Shown here one piece after another: positions 55,255-63,616 of a stretch of 64,000 nucleotides of DNA. The DNA is from Hymenobacter sp. GOD-10R (GTDB lineage: Bacteria; Bacteroidota; Bacteroidia; Cytophagales; Hymenobacteraceae): assembly GCF_035609205.1 (NCBI RefSeq), contig NZ_CP141184.1, forward strand, positions 2,322,501-2,386,500, given 5' to 3'. The stretch's first letter is position 1. Every line of letters starts with the position of its first letter. The notes under the pieces were generated by a model. The model did no database searches. It was not told where the DNA came from and worked only from the letters and a program-made list of their open reading frames with translations. A program made the position numbers and the translations under genes.

Positions 55255-57324
55255 GATCCTGAACCGCAGCACTTTCTCATTACCGGCTTGGTCGGTGAGG
55301 TGCAACTCGGCGTCGCCCGCCAGGGGCACGGTATGATCCTGCCGGTCGGTGAAGAGGGTGGCGTTCTTGTACTCGTAGCGCAGGAGGCGCCACTGCCCGT
55401 TTACCAGCAAGCGGTAGCTAGCTAGCCCCGAGAGATTGTCGCCTACCACAAACGTGACGCCCGCCGCCGATTTGCTCACCAGCCTGGCCGAGGGAGGAAT
55501 CGTGTCGGCGAGAATCCGAAAGGAGCCAAATATTTTGATTGGCACCGTTATCTGATTGCCGTCCCACTTGCCCCCTTGGTAGATGCGGCCTCCGCTAGCA
55601 TTGATCATGTATACGGCCGAGCGCTGCTTGTCTACGACTTCCTCCTCGGGTTTCAGCGTCAGGCGCAACGGCTGGAACAGCGGCGTGCGGGTGCTTTGGA
55701 TGGTCCAGAGTCCTTCCTTGTAGACGGTTTGCAAGTACAAGGTGTCGAAGATCGTACGCGGGCCAAAAGCTAGGTTCAGCACGTTGTTGGAAAAGGAAAA
55801 CTCCTGACCTGCTGGTATCATAGCCTGCCGGTTGAAGCGCTGCGCTACCCGACCAAAACGGAGCGAGTCGGGCAAGCCGGCGCGCAAGTCGTAGAGGTAC
55901 ACGTTCTGGCTTTGCACGGTGTAGCTAGGTTTCACTGCCAAGCGCCGACCATCGCGTAATAGCGTAAGGTTAGCGGGCTGGCTAGCCGTGTCGGGGTCAG
56001 CAACGGTCACCTTCAGGATGTTGCGCGTAATCTCGTAGCGCATCGATGGTTGGCGGACAGCCGCGCTGCGCGTTTTGTGGTACACGGGCTCTTGGCCCCG
56101 TAGCACGTAGCGCAGCGGCGTCATGTTGCCGTACGAGTCGAGTAGGTTCACCTCTACGGCGTAAAGCTGTCCGTCTTCCACCCGCAGCTTGCCTTTGCTA
56201 GGTCCGGTGGTGTAAATGGGCAGGTTGTTGCCGTCGTCCACGAACAGCTTCTCAAGGGTGCGACCCATGGTGTGCTGCCATTCATAGTCGATGTGGTCTG
56301 AAATCTCACGCGTATCGCTGAAAGGCACTCCATCAATAACATATTGATACAGAGGCTGCCCATTTACGCGCACTTCCACGCGCTGCAAGCCGTTGCGGTT
56401 CCAGGCCGTGTCGAAACGGTCGAAGGCCTGCACTTGCAAGCCGACCGTGCCGTAGCAGTTGATGGTGTCGGGCCAGGTAATCTGCACGCCTGGCCCCACC
56501 GGGAGCTTGGGCGCAAATACCGCTTTGTCGAAACGGCCATTCACCCGCGCGTCGATGCTGAGCGGCTCTACAGCAAATGCCTGAATGGTAGGTGGCACGT
56601 GGTCCTGGATTTCATCGAAACCGCCCCATTGCAGTGGGTTCAGCTGCGCATCCTGGGCGTCGCGCACTTCCCAGTGCAAGTGCGGCCCCCCCGAACCACC
56701 CGTGTTGCCCGACAGTGCCACCAAGTCGCCGCGCTTGATTGGGAACTGGTCTTTGGTGAAGAACAGCTCTAGCTCAAAGGTTTGCTTCTCGTACTGCTGC
56801 TGCCGCATGTGGTCGGCCACCGGGCCTAGGAAGCGGTTCAGGTGGCCGTACACGGTGGTCAGGCCATTGGGGTGCGTGATGTAGAGCACATTGCCATAGC
56901 CGAAACTCGATTGCTTCATGCGGGAGATGTAGCCATCGGCGGCGGCATACACCGGCAAGTCCACGCGGCCATCGGTCTTGATGTCGAGGCCGCCGTGAAA
57001 GTGATTCGGGCGCAGCTCGCCCATGCTACCGGCTAGGTAGTTAGGCTTGCCCGGCTTAATAGGAAACAGAAAGTAGCCTTTCTCCACGTTGGGATGTGAA
57101 GAAGGACCTGCTTGCGGCTGCGGTGTGCCGCTACCAGCAGGGCCACTAGTGCCCCTGTGCTCCTTCGCAGGCGGCGCACTGGCCCCAAACGGCGCCGGGC
57201 GCAGGCTGGTAGTGGTCATCAGTAGCAAGGCGCCTACTGCTAACTTGTTCCAAGAAAAAACGCGTGAGCTAACCGGCTGCAAAGAACTCACGACCGGCAA
57301 TCGAAATTTATTTAACCGCAACAT
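55252..57324 (-). CDS. M23-family metallopeptidase, secreted
   Basis: About 690 residues. The natural start is ATG 57324 (MLRLNKFRLPVV), overlapping the end of the upstream FAH gene by 17 bases; the frame opens at a TTG seven codons earlier. A signal anchor (KLAVGALLLMTTTS) and a Pro/Gly-rich linker lead to the M23 peptidase domain: NHFHGGLDIKTD carries the zinc ligands His and Asp, YGHLNRF follows, and the active site HLHWEVR carries HxH. The remaining 430 residues form several beta-sandwich-like repeats without a known motif. It is expected to cut peptidoglycan peptides or a related cross-link in the periplasm or on the surface. Confidence 0.85.
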   Translation of the reverse strand: MLRLNKFRLPVVSSLQPVSSRVFSWNKLAVGALLLMTTTSLRPAPFGASAPPAKEHRGTSGPAGSGTPQPQAGPSSHPNVEKGYFLFPIKPGKPNYLAGSMGELRPNHFHGGLDIKTDGRVDLPVYAAADGYISRMKQSSFGYGNVLYITHPNGLTTVYGHLNRFLGPVADHMRQQQYEKQTFELELFFTKDQFPIKRGDLVALSGNTGGSGGPHLHWEVRDAQDAQLNPLQWGGFDEIQDHVPPTIQAFAVEPLSIDARVNGRFDKAVFAPKLPVGPGVQITWPDTINCYGTVGLQVQAFDRFDTAWNRNGLQRVEVRVNGQPLYQYVIDGVPFSDTREISDHIDYEWQHTMGRTLEKLFVDDGNNLPIYTTGPSKGKLRVEDGQLYAVEVNLLDSYGNMTPLRYVLRGQEPVYHKTRSAAVRQPSMRYEITRNILKVTVADPDTASQPANLTLLRDGRRLAVKPSYTVQSQNVYLYDLRAGLPDSLRFGRVAQRFNRQAMIPAGQEFSFSNNVLNLAFGPRTIFDTLYLQTVYKEGLWTIQSTRTPLFQPLRLTLKPEEEVVDKQRSAVYMINASGGRIYQGGKWDGNQITVPIKIFGSFRILADTIPPSARLVSKSAAGVTFVVGDNLSGLASYRLLVNGQWRLLRYEYKNATLFTDRQDHTVPLAGDAELHLTDQAGNEKVLRFRI

Positions 57325-57922
57325 CCAACAGTTTCTCGTCCTCAATATACCCCGTTAGCTGGTCGCCGATCTTCACTGGGCCCACGCCGCTGGGCGTGCC
57401 CGTGAAAATCAAGTCGCCCATTTTGAGGGTAATAAAACGCGAAATGTAAGAGATTATGGCCGCAAACGGGTGCAGCATCAAGCTAGAGTTACCTTGCTGG
57501 CGCACTTCGCCGTTCACCTCCAAGCGGAAGTTGATGTTACCTAGGTCGGCAAAATCCGACACAGGTTTGAAGGTAGTAGAGAGTGGCGCCGAACCATCGA
57601 AACCCTTAGCTAGCTCCCAAGGTAAGCCTTTGCTTTTGAGCTTGCTTTGCAGGTCGCGGGCGGTAAAGTCGATACCTAGGCCAATGGCGTCGTAGTAAGT
57701 GTGGGCGAACTTTTCTTCGATGTTCTTGCCGTTCTTACTGATGCGCAGCACCAGCTCAATTTCGTGGTGAATATCCTGAGAAAAATCGGGGTAGAAGAAG
57801 GGCTGATTGCGCTGGAGCAAGGCCGTGTCGGGCTTGGCGAAAATGACGGGCGCGTCGGGCGTTTCGTTCTGAAGTTCAGCGATATGTTCGGCGTAGTTGC
57901 GGCCGATGCAGAGAATTTTCAT
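57308..57922 (-). CDS. Fumarylacetoacetate hydrolase-family protein
   Basis: A 204-residue member of the FAH family (FAHD1/YcgM branch), metal-dependent hydrolases or oxaloacetate decarboxylases acting on 2-oxo acids or acylpyruvates. MKILCIGRNYAEHIAELQNE is the typical start; PDTALL and DIHHEIELVLRISKNGK carry the metal-binding acidic residues (E and E/D); FTGTPSGVGPVKIGD is the signature near the C-terminus. It is complete at the small-FAH length. Its end overlaps the M23 start, so these two genes are translated from one mRNA despite unrelated roles. Confidence 0.9.
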   Translation of the reverse strand: MKILCIGRNYAEHIAELQNETPDAPVIFAKPDTALLQRNQPFFYPDFSQDIHHEIELVLRISKNGKNIEEKFAHTYYDAIGLGIDFTARDLQSKLKSKGLPWELAKGFDGSAPLSTTFKPVSDFADLGNINFRLEVNGEVRQQGNSSLMLHPFAAIISYISRFITLKMGDLIFTGTPSGVGPVKIGDQLTGYIEDEKLLDVAVK

Positions 57923-58011
57923 CTGTTCGAGTTAGGCTTGATGCCTGATACTTAGTGCGCAAAACCTAGGTCTGGCGCTTGGTTGGCTTCTCCCGTTTTG
58001 GCTACTGAAGC

Positions 58012-58153
58012 ATCTGGTGCCCAAAACTAAGCACCAGGCACTAAGGATCAAGGCAAAAACTGGCTACGCTAGCCATTTGCGTAGGGTTATGACGCTAGGC
58101 ATATAGCTGATTAAACATTTTACCTAGGCCTCGACGTATAGTCTCCTAGCGTC
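58012..58153. promoter_or_regulatory. Inverted repeats in the M48 upstream region
   Basis: The 286-base gap before the M48 gene contains a hairpin CTGGTGC/GCACCAG (58012-58037). A widely spaced perfect 9-bp repeat GACGCTAGG/CCTAGCGTC lies at 58091-58099 and 58145-58153, around an AT-rich core. The second could be an operator. No clear promoter box was found. Confidence 0.35.
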
Positions 58154-58208
58154 AGCTTAAGGCTGCTCCCCATGCCTTGCCGACATCTTTTCAAAGCCGT
58201 TTTTCGCC

Positions 58209-59000
58209 ATGTTCAAGAAATTCATTCTCGCTAGCTCGCTCCTGATAGCAGCGGGCTGCACCACCGTTCCCATCACCGGCCGTCGGCAACTCAGCCTAGT
58301 TTCCGACAGCGAAATGCTCACACTTAGTAACCAAGAATATCAAAAAACGCTGAGCATAAGTAAATTATCGACCAACGCCAGCCAGACGGCCATGGTGAAG
58401 CGCGTGGGTCTGCGCATTCAACACGCCGTGGAAGAATACATGGCCCAGACCAACAACACGGCGGCTCTAGCTGGGTACCAGTGGGAGTTCAACCTAGTAG
58501 AAGATAAACAGGTGAATGCCTGGTGCATGCCTGGCGGTAAAGTAGTGGTCTACACCGGAATCTTGCCCATCACGCAGGATGAAAACGGGCTGGCCGTAGT
58601 GCTTGGCCACGAAATTTCGCACGCCGTAGCCAAGCATGGTAGCGAGCGGATGAGCGACCAACTAGTTGCGCAATATGGCGGCGCGGCGCTGCAAACTGTT
58701 ACTGGCGGCAATCCATCGGTAGCAGGCAGTATGCTCATGACAGCCGTAGGAGCGGGCTCACAGCTAGGATTGCTCCACTTTAGTCGTCAGCAAGAAAGTG
58801 AAGCTGATCACTTAGGCTTGATTTTTATGGCCATGGCCGGTTACAACCCTGAAACAGCTGTTGCGTTCTGGCAACGGATGGCGGCCCAGAGCCAAGGCGG
58901 TACGCCTGCGTTCTTATCTGATCACCCCGCTGACCAGCAACGTATTGCGGACATCCAACGGTTGATGCCAGAAGCTCAGAAATACTACAAGCCTCGCTAG
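58209..59000 (+). CDS. M48-family metallopeptidase lipoprotein
   Basis: A 263-residue lipoprotein with signal peptide MFKKFILASSLLIAAGC (C17 lipidated). The zinc site H134-E135-x-x-H138 in VVLGHEISHAVAKHG and third ligand E196 in SRQQESEAD place it in the M48 (Oma1/LoiP/YcaL) branch. Additional typical blocks are NAWCMPGGKVVVYTGIL and GYNPETAVAFWQRM with a final HP..QRI. These peptidases work on misfolded envelope proteins and are anchored to the membrane. It starts a three-gene run with a second lipoprotein and a short coupled membrane protein. Confidence 0.92.
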   Translation: MFKKFILASSLLIAAGCTTVPITGRRQLSLVSDSEMLTLSNQEYQKTLSISKLSTNASQTAMVKRVGLRIQHAVEEYMAQTNNTAALAGYQWEFNLVEDKQVNAWCMPGGKVVVYTGILPITQDENGLAVVLGHEISHAVAKHGSERMSDQLVAQYGGAALQTVTGGNPSVAGSMLMTAVGAGSQLGLLHFSRQQESEADHLGLIFMAMAGYNPETAVAFWQRMAAQSQGGTPAFLSDHPADQQRIADIQRLMPEAQKYYKPR

Positions 59001-59025
59001 AGAGGCTTGTCCTTTACCAATTCGA

Positions 59026-59601
59026 ATGAAATCTCTCTCCCTTGTTGTCGTGCGTACGGCGCTTTTTGTTTGCCTAGGTCTGGCAGGAACACTTACTGCC
59101 TGCGAAACCAGCAAACACAGCTTCCCCGAAAAAGGTATGCCCGCCGACGACCCGGATGCCGCTGCCGCACAACGCCGCCGTGAAGCGGTGAACAGACAGG
59201 TAGCCACCATCAACGAGGGAAAAGTAGAATATACAGTGCCGCGTAATCAGTTGGCCACAGCTTTCATTCGGCTGTTCAACGATGGAACGGTCATCGACAA
59301 GACTTCTGTACAGAAAGTGCAGGAGAGTAAGAACGACAAACCCGTCTATTACTTGGTGGGTATCGGGCTGCGCAACGGAATGTACCGGGCCATGGCTATT
59401 CCGCTGCAAAGCTCTTCCGACAACAGTTTGTACTTGAGTTCCAGCGCCGAACGGTACATTCTTACGAGCGTAGGCTGCACCTTTTGTTCTTTCTCCTTCG
59501 AGAAAAATCGTATCGTGGGTACTACCTGCGAGGAAAATACCGGCGGCAGCCGCTGCGACCTTATTGTGAAGGAATACAACGAATTTTTCATCCGCCAATG
59601 A
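59026..59601 (+). CDS. Predicted lipoprotein of unknown function
   Basis: A 191-residue lipoprotein with signal peptide and lipobox GTLTAC (C26). After a helical stretch rich in Ala, Arg and Glu (DAAAAQRRREAVNRQVATI), the remainder is a beta-rich domain with five cysteines (VGCTFCSFSFEKNRIVGTTCEENTGGSRCDLIV), which may form disulfides or bind metal. No family recognised. It starts 25 bases after the M48 gene and its stop overlaps the next small gene (ATGA), so the three are one operon. Confidence 0.78.
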   Translation: MKSLSLVVVRTALFVCLGLAGTLTACETSKHSFPEKGMPADDPDAAAAQRRREAVNRQVATINEGKVEYTVPRNQLATAFIRLFNDGTVIDKTSVQKVQESKNDKPVYYLVGIGLRNGMYRAMAIPLQSSSDNSLYLSSSAERYILTSVGCTFCSFSFEKNRIVGTTCEENTGGSRCDLIVKEYNEFFIRQ

Positions 59602-59711
59602 ACCGCAAATGGATCCTGCGCCTAAGCCTTACTGCGCTTGCGCTGTTACTGACTACCGATAGGCGGCGGCCTAAGCCCGCCAAAAAAACAGAAGACAAAG
59701 AAGATAAATAA
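59598..59711 (+). CDS. Small 37-residue membrane or secreted peptide
   Basis: Encodes MNRKWILRLSLTALALLLTT followed by a short basic/acidic tail (DRRRPKPAKKTEDKEDK). The ATG overlaps the TGA of the upstream lipoprotein gene (59598-59601), which implies translational coupling. One hydrophobic segment after two basic residues could be a signal sequence or a single membrane helix. A terminator follows at once. Because of its small size it is easily missed by gene finders. Confidence 0.6.
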   Translation: MNRKWILRLSLTALALLLTTDRRRPKPAKKTEDKEDK

Positions 59712-59739
59712 GAAAAGCCTGCTCAGAGCAGGCTTTTCT
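59711..59739 (+). terminator. Terminator of the M48 operon
   Basis: Near-perfect inverted repeat AGAAAAGCCTGCTC/GAGCAGGCTTTTCT around one loop base (functional loop about five), with a T-run in the right arm, immediately after the small gene's stop. Confidence 0.85.
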
Positions 59740-59772
59740 CGTGTAGTGAAAGTCCGTGCGGCTCAGGGGCAG

Positions 59773-60075
59773 CTAAGCGCTAGGTCGGTTATTTTCATCT
59801 TCGCGGCGGTGCATGTAGTTCTGCGAGCGAAGCCACTCATCGGTGCGCTCTTTCTGCTCAGGATATAAAAGCTGGCGCAGATGCACATCAATGGTGATGG
59901 TGATATTAGTAGCCATTAGCCGGCTGATGCGTTGTGCTTCCTCTTCTAGGGGAATTTGTTGCGCATCTGGGCGTAAAGAATCTTTTTTTAGCTCTATTTC
60001 TGCGCGTAGATAGTCTGAAATAACCTGCGTAAGGGTAGTAGTCAAATGCTGTTGTAGCTGAGACTTCTTGTCCAT
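59773..60075 (-). CDS. Small hypothetical protein
   Basis: A 100-residue charged, mostly helical protein (DKKSQLQQHLTTTLTQVISDYLRAEIELKK, RISRLMATNITITIDVHLRQLLYPEQ). No signal peptide, motif or family recognised. Clear ATG at 60075 and a stop just after the M48 operon terminator on the other strand. Whether it is transcribed with anything else is not evident. Confidence 0.6.
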   Translation of the reverse strand: MDKKSQLQQHLTTTLTQVISDYLRAEIELKKDSLRPDAQQIPLEEEAQRISRLMATNITITIDVHLRQLLYPEQKERTDEWLRSQNYMHRREDENNRPSA

Positions 60076-60213
60076 CTAAAGGTTTTGTAAAAGACAGTGA
60101 ACTAGTACAATAACTAGGGTGAGCTAAGCAAAGCTAAAAGGAAATAAACGGCCTGCATGGCATCATAATGAAGTTTATTTTCATCCAGGACATAGCTAGT
60201 TTTAACGAGAAAA

Positions 60214-60250
60214 AAGCCCCTTTCACGCTGCTACCAGCGGAAAGGGGCTT
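60214..60250 (-). terminator. mpl terminator
   Basis: Stem AAGCCCCTTT/AAAGGGGCTT (60214-60250 overall) with an inner CGCTG/CAGCG pairing, followed on the - strand by a T-run. It lies about 25 bases after the mpl stop. Confidence 0.82.
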
Positions 60251-60273
60251 GCTCTTTTATAATAGATAGTCTC

Positions 60274-61656
60274 CTAGGCAACAACTGCAGCCGCCAGTTT
60301 TGCTAGGTCAAGCCCATCGAAAGTACCCGACGACATCATCAGCAGATTAGCGTTGGCCCAGTTTTGTTCGTGTAGAAAAGTCGCCAAAGCTTGGCTGTCG
60401 GTAAAAACGTGCAGGTCGGGACGCTGAAAAGCGGCTTGCACTGCCTCGGGTGCGAGGGGAGGCAGGCGCTTGTGCTCCAATACATGCGGGTTGAAGTACA
60501 CTACCGCTACATCCGGCGCGTCGAAAGTGTGGGCGTATTGTGGCAAGAAAGCCGGGTTGAGGCTGCTGAATGTGTGAAGCTCCAAACACGCCACTAGGCG
60601 CCGCTGCGGGTACTGTTGCTTCAAGGCCGTAGCGGTAGCCTTAAGCTTGGAAGGCGCATGCGCAAAATCCTTGTACACCACCGACGCTTGGCTTTCGCGC
60701 ACCAATTCTAGTCGCCGTGCCGCGCCCTTGAAAGTTGCAATAGCTTCGTAGAAGTCTTTGCCTTTGATGCTGAGCTGTTTGCAGACTTCCCGGGCCGCCG
60801 AAATATTGCGCAGGTTATGCTCGCCGAATATTTGAACGGGTACTTCTTCGTCCTTCTTCGTGAGCAGGTACGTGCGACCTTGCCGAATAACGTGCTCGTG
60901 CGGACCGTAGCCAACGTATCGCACATCAGGGCTGGTGGGTACCGTCACGAGCTGCACCTGCTCGTCATTTTGGTCGTAGATGAGCACGCCGGCTTTGGGC
61001 GTCATCTCCGCAAAAACGCGGAACTGCTCACGGTAATCTTCCTCAGTCGGAAACACGTTGATGTGGTCCCAACTAATGCCCGAAATTACCCCAATGTGGT
61101 GCTGATATAGGTGAAACTTCGGTCGCCGGTCGATGGGCGAGGAGAGGTACTCGTCGCCCTCAATGATGATAATGGGCGCGTCGTCGGTAAGCTGCACCAT
61201 CAGATCGAAGCCTTCGAGCTGAGCACCCACGGCGTAGTCGAACTTGCGACCATGGTAGCGCAGCACGTGCAAAATAAGCGAGGTAATGCTGGTTTTGCCG
61301 TGCGAGCCGCCAATGACGATGCGCTGCTTGTCTTTGCTGGCCTCGTAGATAAACTCAGGAAATGAATAAACGCGCAGACCTAGCTCTTGGGCGCGTAGCA
61401 GCTCGGGGTTGTCGGCGCGAGCGTGCATGCCCACGATAACCGCATCGAGGTCAGTCGTGATTTTCTCCGGAAACCAGCCTTCTGCTGCGGGCAAGATATT
61501 CGCAGCGGCTAAGCGGCCACGGGCTGGCTCAAATATTTCATCGTCGGAGCCCGTTACCTGTACGCCACTGCGATGCAAGGCGAGGGCTAGGTTGTGCATA
61601 ATGCTACCCCCGACGGCAATCAGGTGCAAGCGTTGGAAGGAGGGAAGGGAGGCCAT
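60274..61656 (-). CDS. mpl: UDP-N-acetylmuramate:L-alanyl-gamma-D-glutamyl-meso-DAP ligase
   Basis: A 460-residue Mur ligase of the Mpl type, which reattaches the recycled murein tripeptide to UDP-MurNAc. The N-terminal Rossmann-like domain has HLIAVGGSIMHNLALALHRSGVQVTGSD, the ATP site is GGSHGKTSITSLI, and the middle domain contains IIIEGDEYLSSPIDRRPKF (the EGDEYD-like motif of Mpl). The C-terminal domain follows with FAHAPSKLKATATAL and LLMMSSGTFDGLD. Length, order and the missing MurC-specific features fit Mpl. Confidence 0.92.
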   Translation of the reverse strand: MASLPSFQRLHLIAVGGSIMHNLALALHRSGVQVTGSDDEIFEPARGRLAAANILPAAEGWFPEKITTDLDAVIVGMHARADNPELLRAQELGLRVYSFPEFIYEASKDKQRIVIGGSHGKTSITSLILHVLRYHGRKFDYAVGAQLEGFDLMVQLTDDAPIIIIEGDEYLSSPIDRRPKFHLYQHHIGVISGISWDHINVFPTEEDYREQFRVFAEMTPKAGVLIYDQNDEQVQLVTVPTSPDVRYVGYGPHEHVIRQGRTYLLTKKDEEVPVQIFGEHNLRNISAAREVCKQLSIKGKDFYEAIATFKGAARRLELVRESQASVVYKDFAHAPSKLKATATALKQQYPQRRLVACLELHTFSSLNPAFLPQYAHTFDAPDVAVVYFNPHVLEHKRLPPLAPEAVQAAFQRPDLHVFTDSQALATFLHEQNWANANLLMMSSGTFDGLDLAKLAAAVVA

Positions 61657-61812
61657 TCGGAAGCAGTAAGCAGGAAAAGGCCGTAAAGGTAAGAACCGGC
61701 AGCACAGAGTTGGGTCTGCCGTTTTGGGAAAGTACGTCCAACTCCTGGAAAAAAGAGTAGAAGGTTACGCTAAGCATTCTGGTAAGATACCTAAAAGAAA
61801 GGATTGTGACAC

Positions 61813-61845
61813 TTTGCTAAATCTAAGCTGTAGCCGCTAGCTTTG
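61813..61845 (+). promoter_or_regulatory. Bacteroidota-type promoter of dnaB
   Basis: TTTG at 61813-61816, a 21-base spacer and TAGCTTTG at 61838-61845 match the -33/-7 consensus TTTG...TAnnTTTG closely. The start of transcription would be near 61852, giving a leader of about 28 bases before the ATG. Confidence 0.75.
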
Positions 61846-61879
61846 TGCCCCTTTTGCGTTAGATTTGTTGAGTACCCCT

Positions 61880-63493
61880 ATGAGTGACCGAATGGATGAC
61901 CGCCTGAAACAATCGGCCTCGCGGGCCAAAGCCGCTTGGAATAGCCGGCCGCCCGTGCTGACCTTGGCTTCGCCCACTGGCAAACTGCCGCCCCAAGCCC
62001 GGGAGCTGGAATCCGCCGTATTGGGTGCGCTAATGCTGGAGAAAGATGCCCTGACAACGGTTATCGATATTCTGAAGCCCAACAGCTTCTACGACGATAA
62101 ACACCAGCGCATCTTCAAGGCTATCCTTAACCTGTTTGATAAGTCAGAGCCTATTGATATTCTGACCGTTAACCAGGAGTTGCGCGAAATGGGCGAGCTG
62201 GAGGCAGCCGGTGGTACGCATTACGTAGCCAACCTCACGTTCAAGGTTAACTCGGCCGCCAACATCGAGTATCACGCCCGTATCATCACCGAAAACGCCA
62301 TCAAGCGAGAGCTGATCCGCATTGCCAGCGACATCCACCGCGACGCATTTGAGGATACGACGGACGTTTTCAATCTGCTCGATCAAACTGAACAGTCGTT
62401 GTTTGAAGTGTCGGAATCTAACATTCGTAAGAACTTCGACGACATGCGTTCGTTGATGGGTAAAGCCATCAAAGAGCTGGAAGAAAAGAAGAATCAGAAA
62501 GACGGCCTAACTGGGGTACCAAGCGGCTTCTCGGCGCTGGACCGAGTGACTAGTGGTTGGCAGCCGTCTGACTTAGTGATCATTGCGGCTCGACCGGGCA
62601 TGGGTAAAACAGCCTTCGTGGTATCCGCCATGCGCAATGCGGCCGTCGACCACAAAAAGCCGGTAGCTATCTTCTCGCTCGAAATGTCGTCCATTCAGCT
62701 CGTGAATCGTCTGATTTCGGCGGAAGCGGAGCTGGATTCGGAGAAGATCAAGAAGGGTAACCTAGCCGACTACGAATGGGCCCAGCTCAACCATAAAATT
62801 TCATCTTTGTCGTCGGCCCCGATTTTCATCGACGATACGCCTGCGTTGAGCATCCGGGAGCTGCGTACCAAGTGCCGCCGCCTCAAGGCCCACCACGACA
62901 TCCAGATGATCATCATCGACTACTTGCAGCTGATGACGGGCAACTCGGATGGCGGCAAGGGCGCTGGCAACCGCGAACAGGAAATTGCCTCTATCTCGCG
63001 GGCGCTCAAGGGTATTGCCAAAGAATTGAACGTGCCGGTGCTAGCCCTGTCGCAGCTCTCGCGTTCGGTGGAAACCCGCGGCGGCGACAAGAAGCCGCAG
63101 CTGAGTGACCTTCGTGAATCGGGTTCTATCGAGCAGGACGCCGATATGGTGGTCTTCTTATATCGTCCTGAGTATTATAAAATTACGGAAGATGAAATGG
63201 GTAATCCCACGCAAGGCATGGGTGAGGTTATCATTGCCAAGCACCGAAACGGCTCGCTCGAAACGGTACAGCTCAAGTTCATCGGTCGCTTCACCAAGTT
63301 TGCCGACCTCGATGGCGGTGGCTTCGGCGGCGACGAGTTCAACACCGGCGCCTTCCCCGCCAGCACCTTCGACGACGACGCGAGTGGCTTCGCTCCCAAC
63401 ACCATCCGCCTAGGTTCGCGCATCAACAACGACACGCCTCCTCCCCAAGCTTTTCCACGCAGCAACTTCGGCAACGAAGATCCGCCGTTTTAA
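61880..63493 (+). CDS. dnaB: Replicative DNA helicase DnaB
   Basis: About 537 residues, the ring-shaped helicase that unwinds DNA at replication forks. The N-terminal domain (about 40-145) contains the family start PPQARELESAVLGALMLEKDAL. The ATPase domain starts near 205 with TGVPSGFSALDRVTSGWQP. Walker A ARPGMGKTAF lies at about 237-246, Walker B at IIIDYLQLM, and further RecA-like blocks are LSRSVETRGGDKKPQLSDLRESGSIEQDADMVV. The Gly/Asp/Phe-rich C-terminal tail (about 480-537) is typical of Bacteroidota. The frame opens at TTG 61865, but the ATG at 61880 fits better with the promoter and the family start. Confidence 0.95.
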   Translation: MSDRMDDRLKQSASRAKAAWNSRPPVLTLASPTGKLPPQARELESAVLGALMLEKDALTTVIDILKPNSFYDDKHQRIFKAILNLFDKSEPIDILTVNQELREMGELEAAGGTHYVANLTFKVNSAANIEYHARIITENAIKRELIRIASDIHRDAFEDTTDVFNLLDQTEQSLFEVSESNIRKNFDDMRSLMGKAIKELEEKKNQKDGLTGVPSGFSALDRVTSGWQPSDLVIIAARPGMGKTAFVVSAMRNAAVDHKKPVAIFSLEMSSIQLVNRLISAEAELDSEKIKKGNLADYEWAQLNHKISSLSSAPIFIDDTPALSIRELRTKCRRLKAHHDIQMIIIDYLQLMTGNSDGGKGAGNREQEIASISRALKGIAKELNVPVLALSQLSRSVETRGGDKKPQLSDLRESGSIEQDADMVVFLYRPEYYKITEDEMGNPTQGMGEVIIAKHRNGSLETVQLKFIGRFTKFADLDGGGFGGDEFNTGAFPASTFDDDASGFAPNTIRLGSRINNDTPPPQAFPRSNFGNEDPPF

Positions 63494-63512
63494 AACCTAT
63501 TTACCGAAATTG

Positions 63513-63551
63513 AAAGCGCCCTCTGGAAAACCATTGGGCGCTTTTCTTTTT
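63513..63551 (+). terminator. dnaB terminator
   Basis: Stem AAAGCGCCC/GGGCGCTTT (63513-63521 and 63536-63544) followed by TTCTTTTTAT, 20 bases after the dnaB stop. Confidence 0.82.
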
Positions 63552-63616
63552 ATCATATTCAAGTCCTCAACCGCAAAACCTAGCTCCTGGTGCCGCATCC
63601 AACTGACAAACAGGCG

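Noticed and set aside
50993..57324. Type IX secretion cargo among the secreted proteins (VWA, M23)
   Set aside because: No T9SS C-terminal sorting domain pattern was recognised at either C-terminus, despite porX being in the window.
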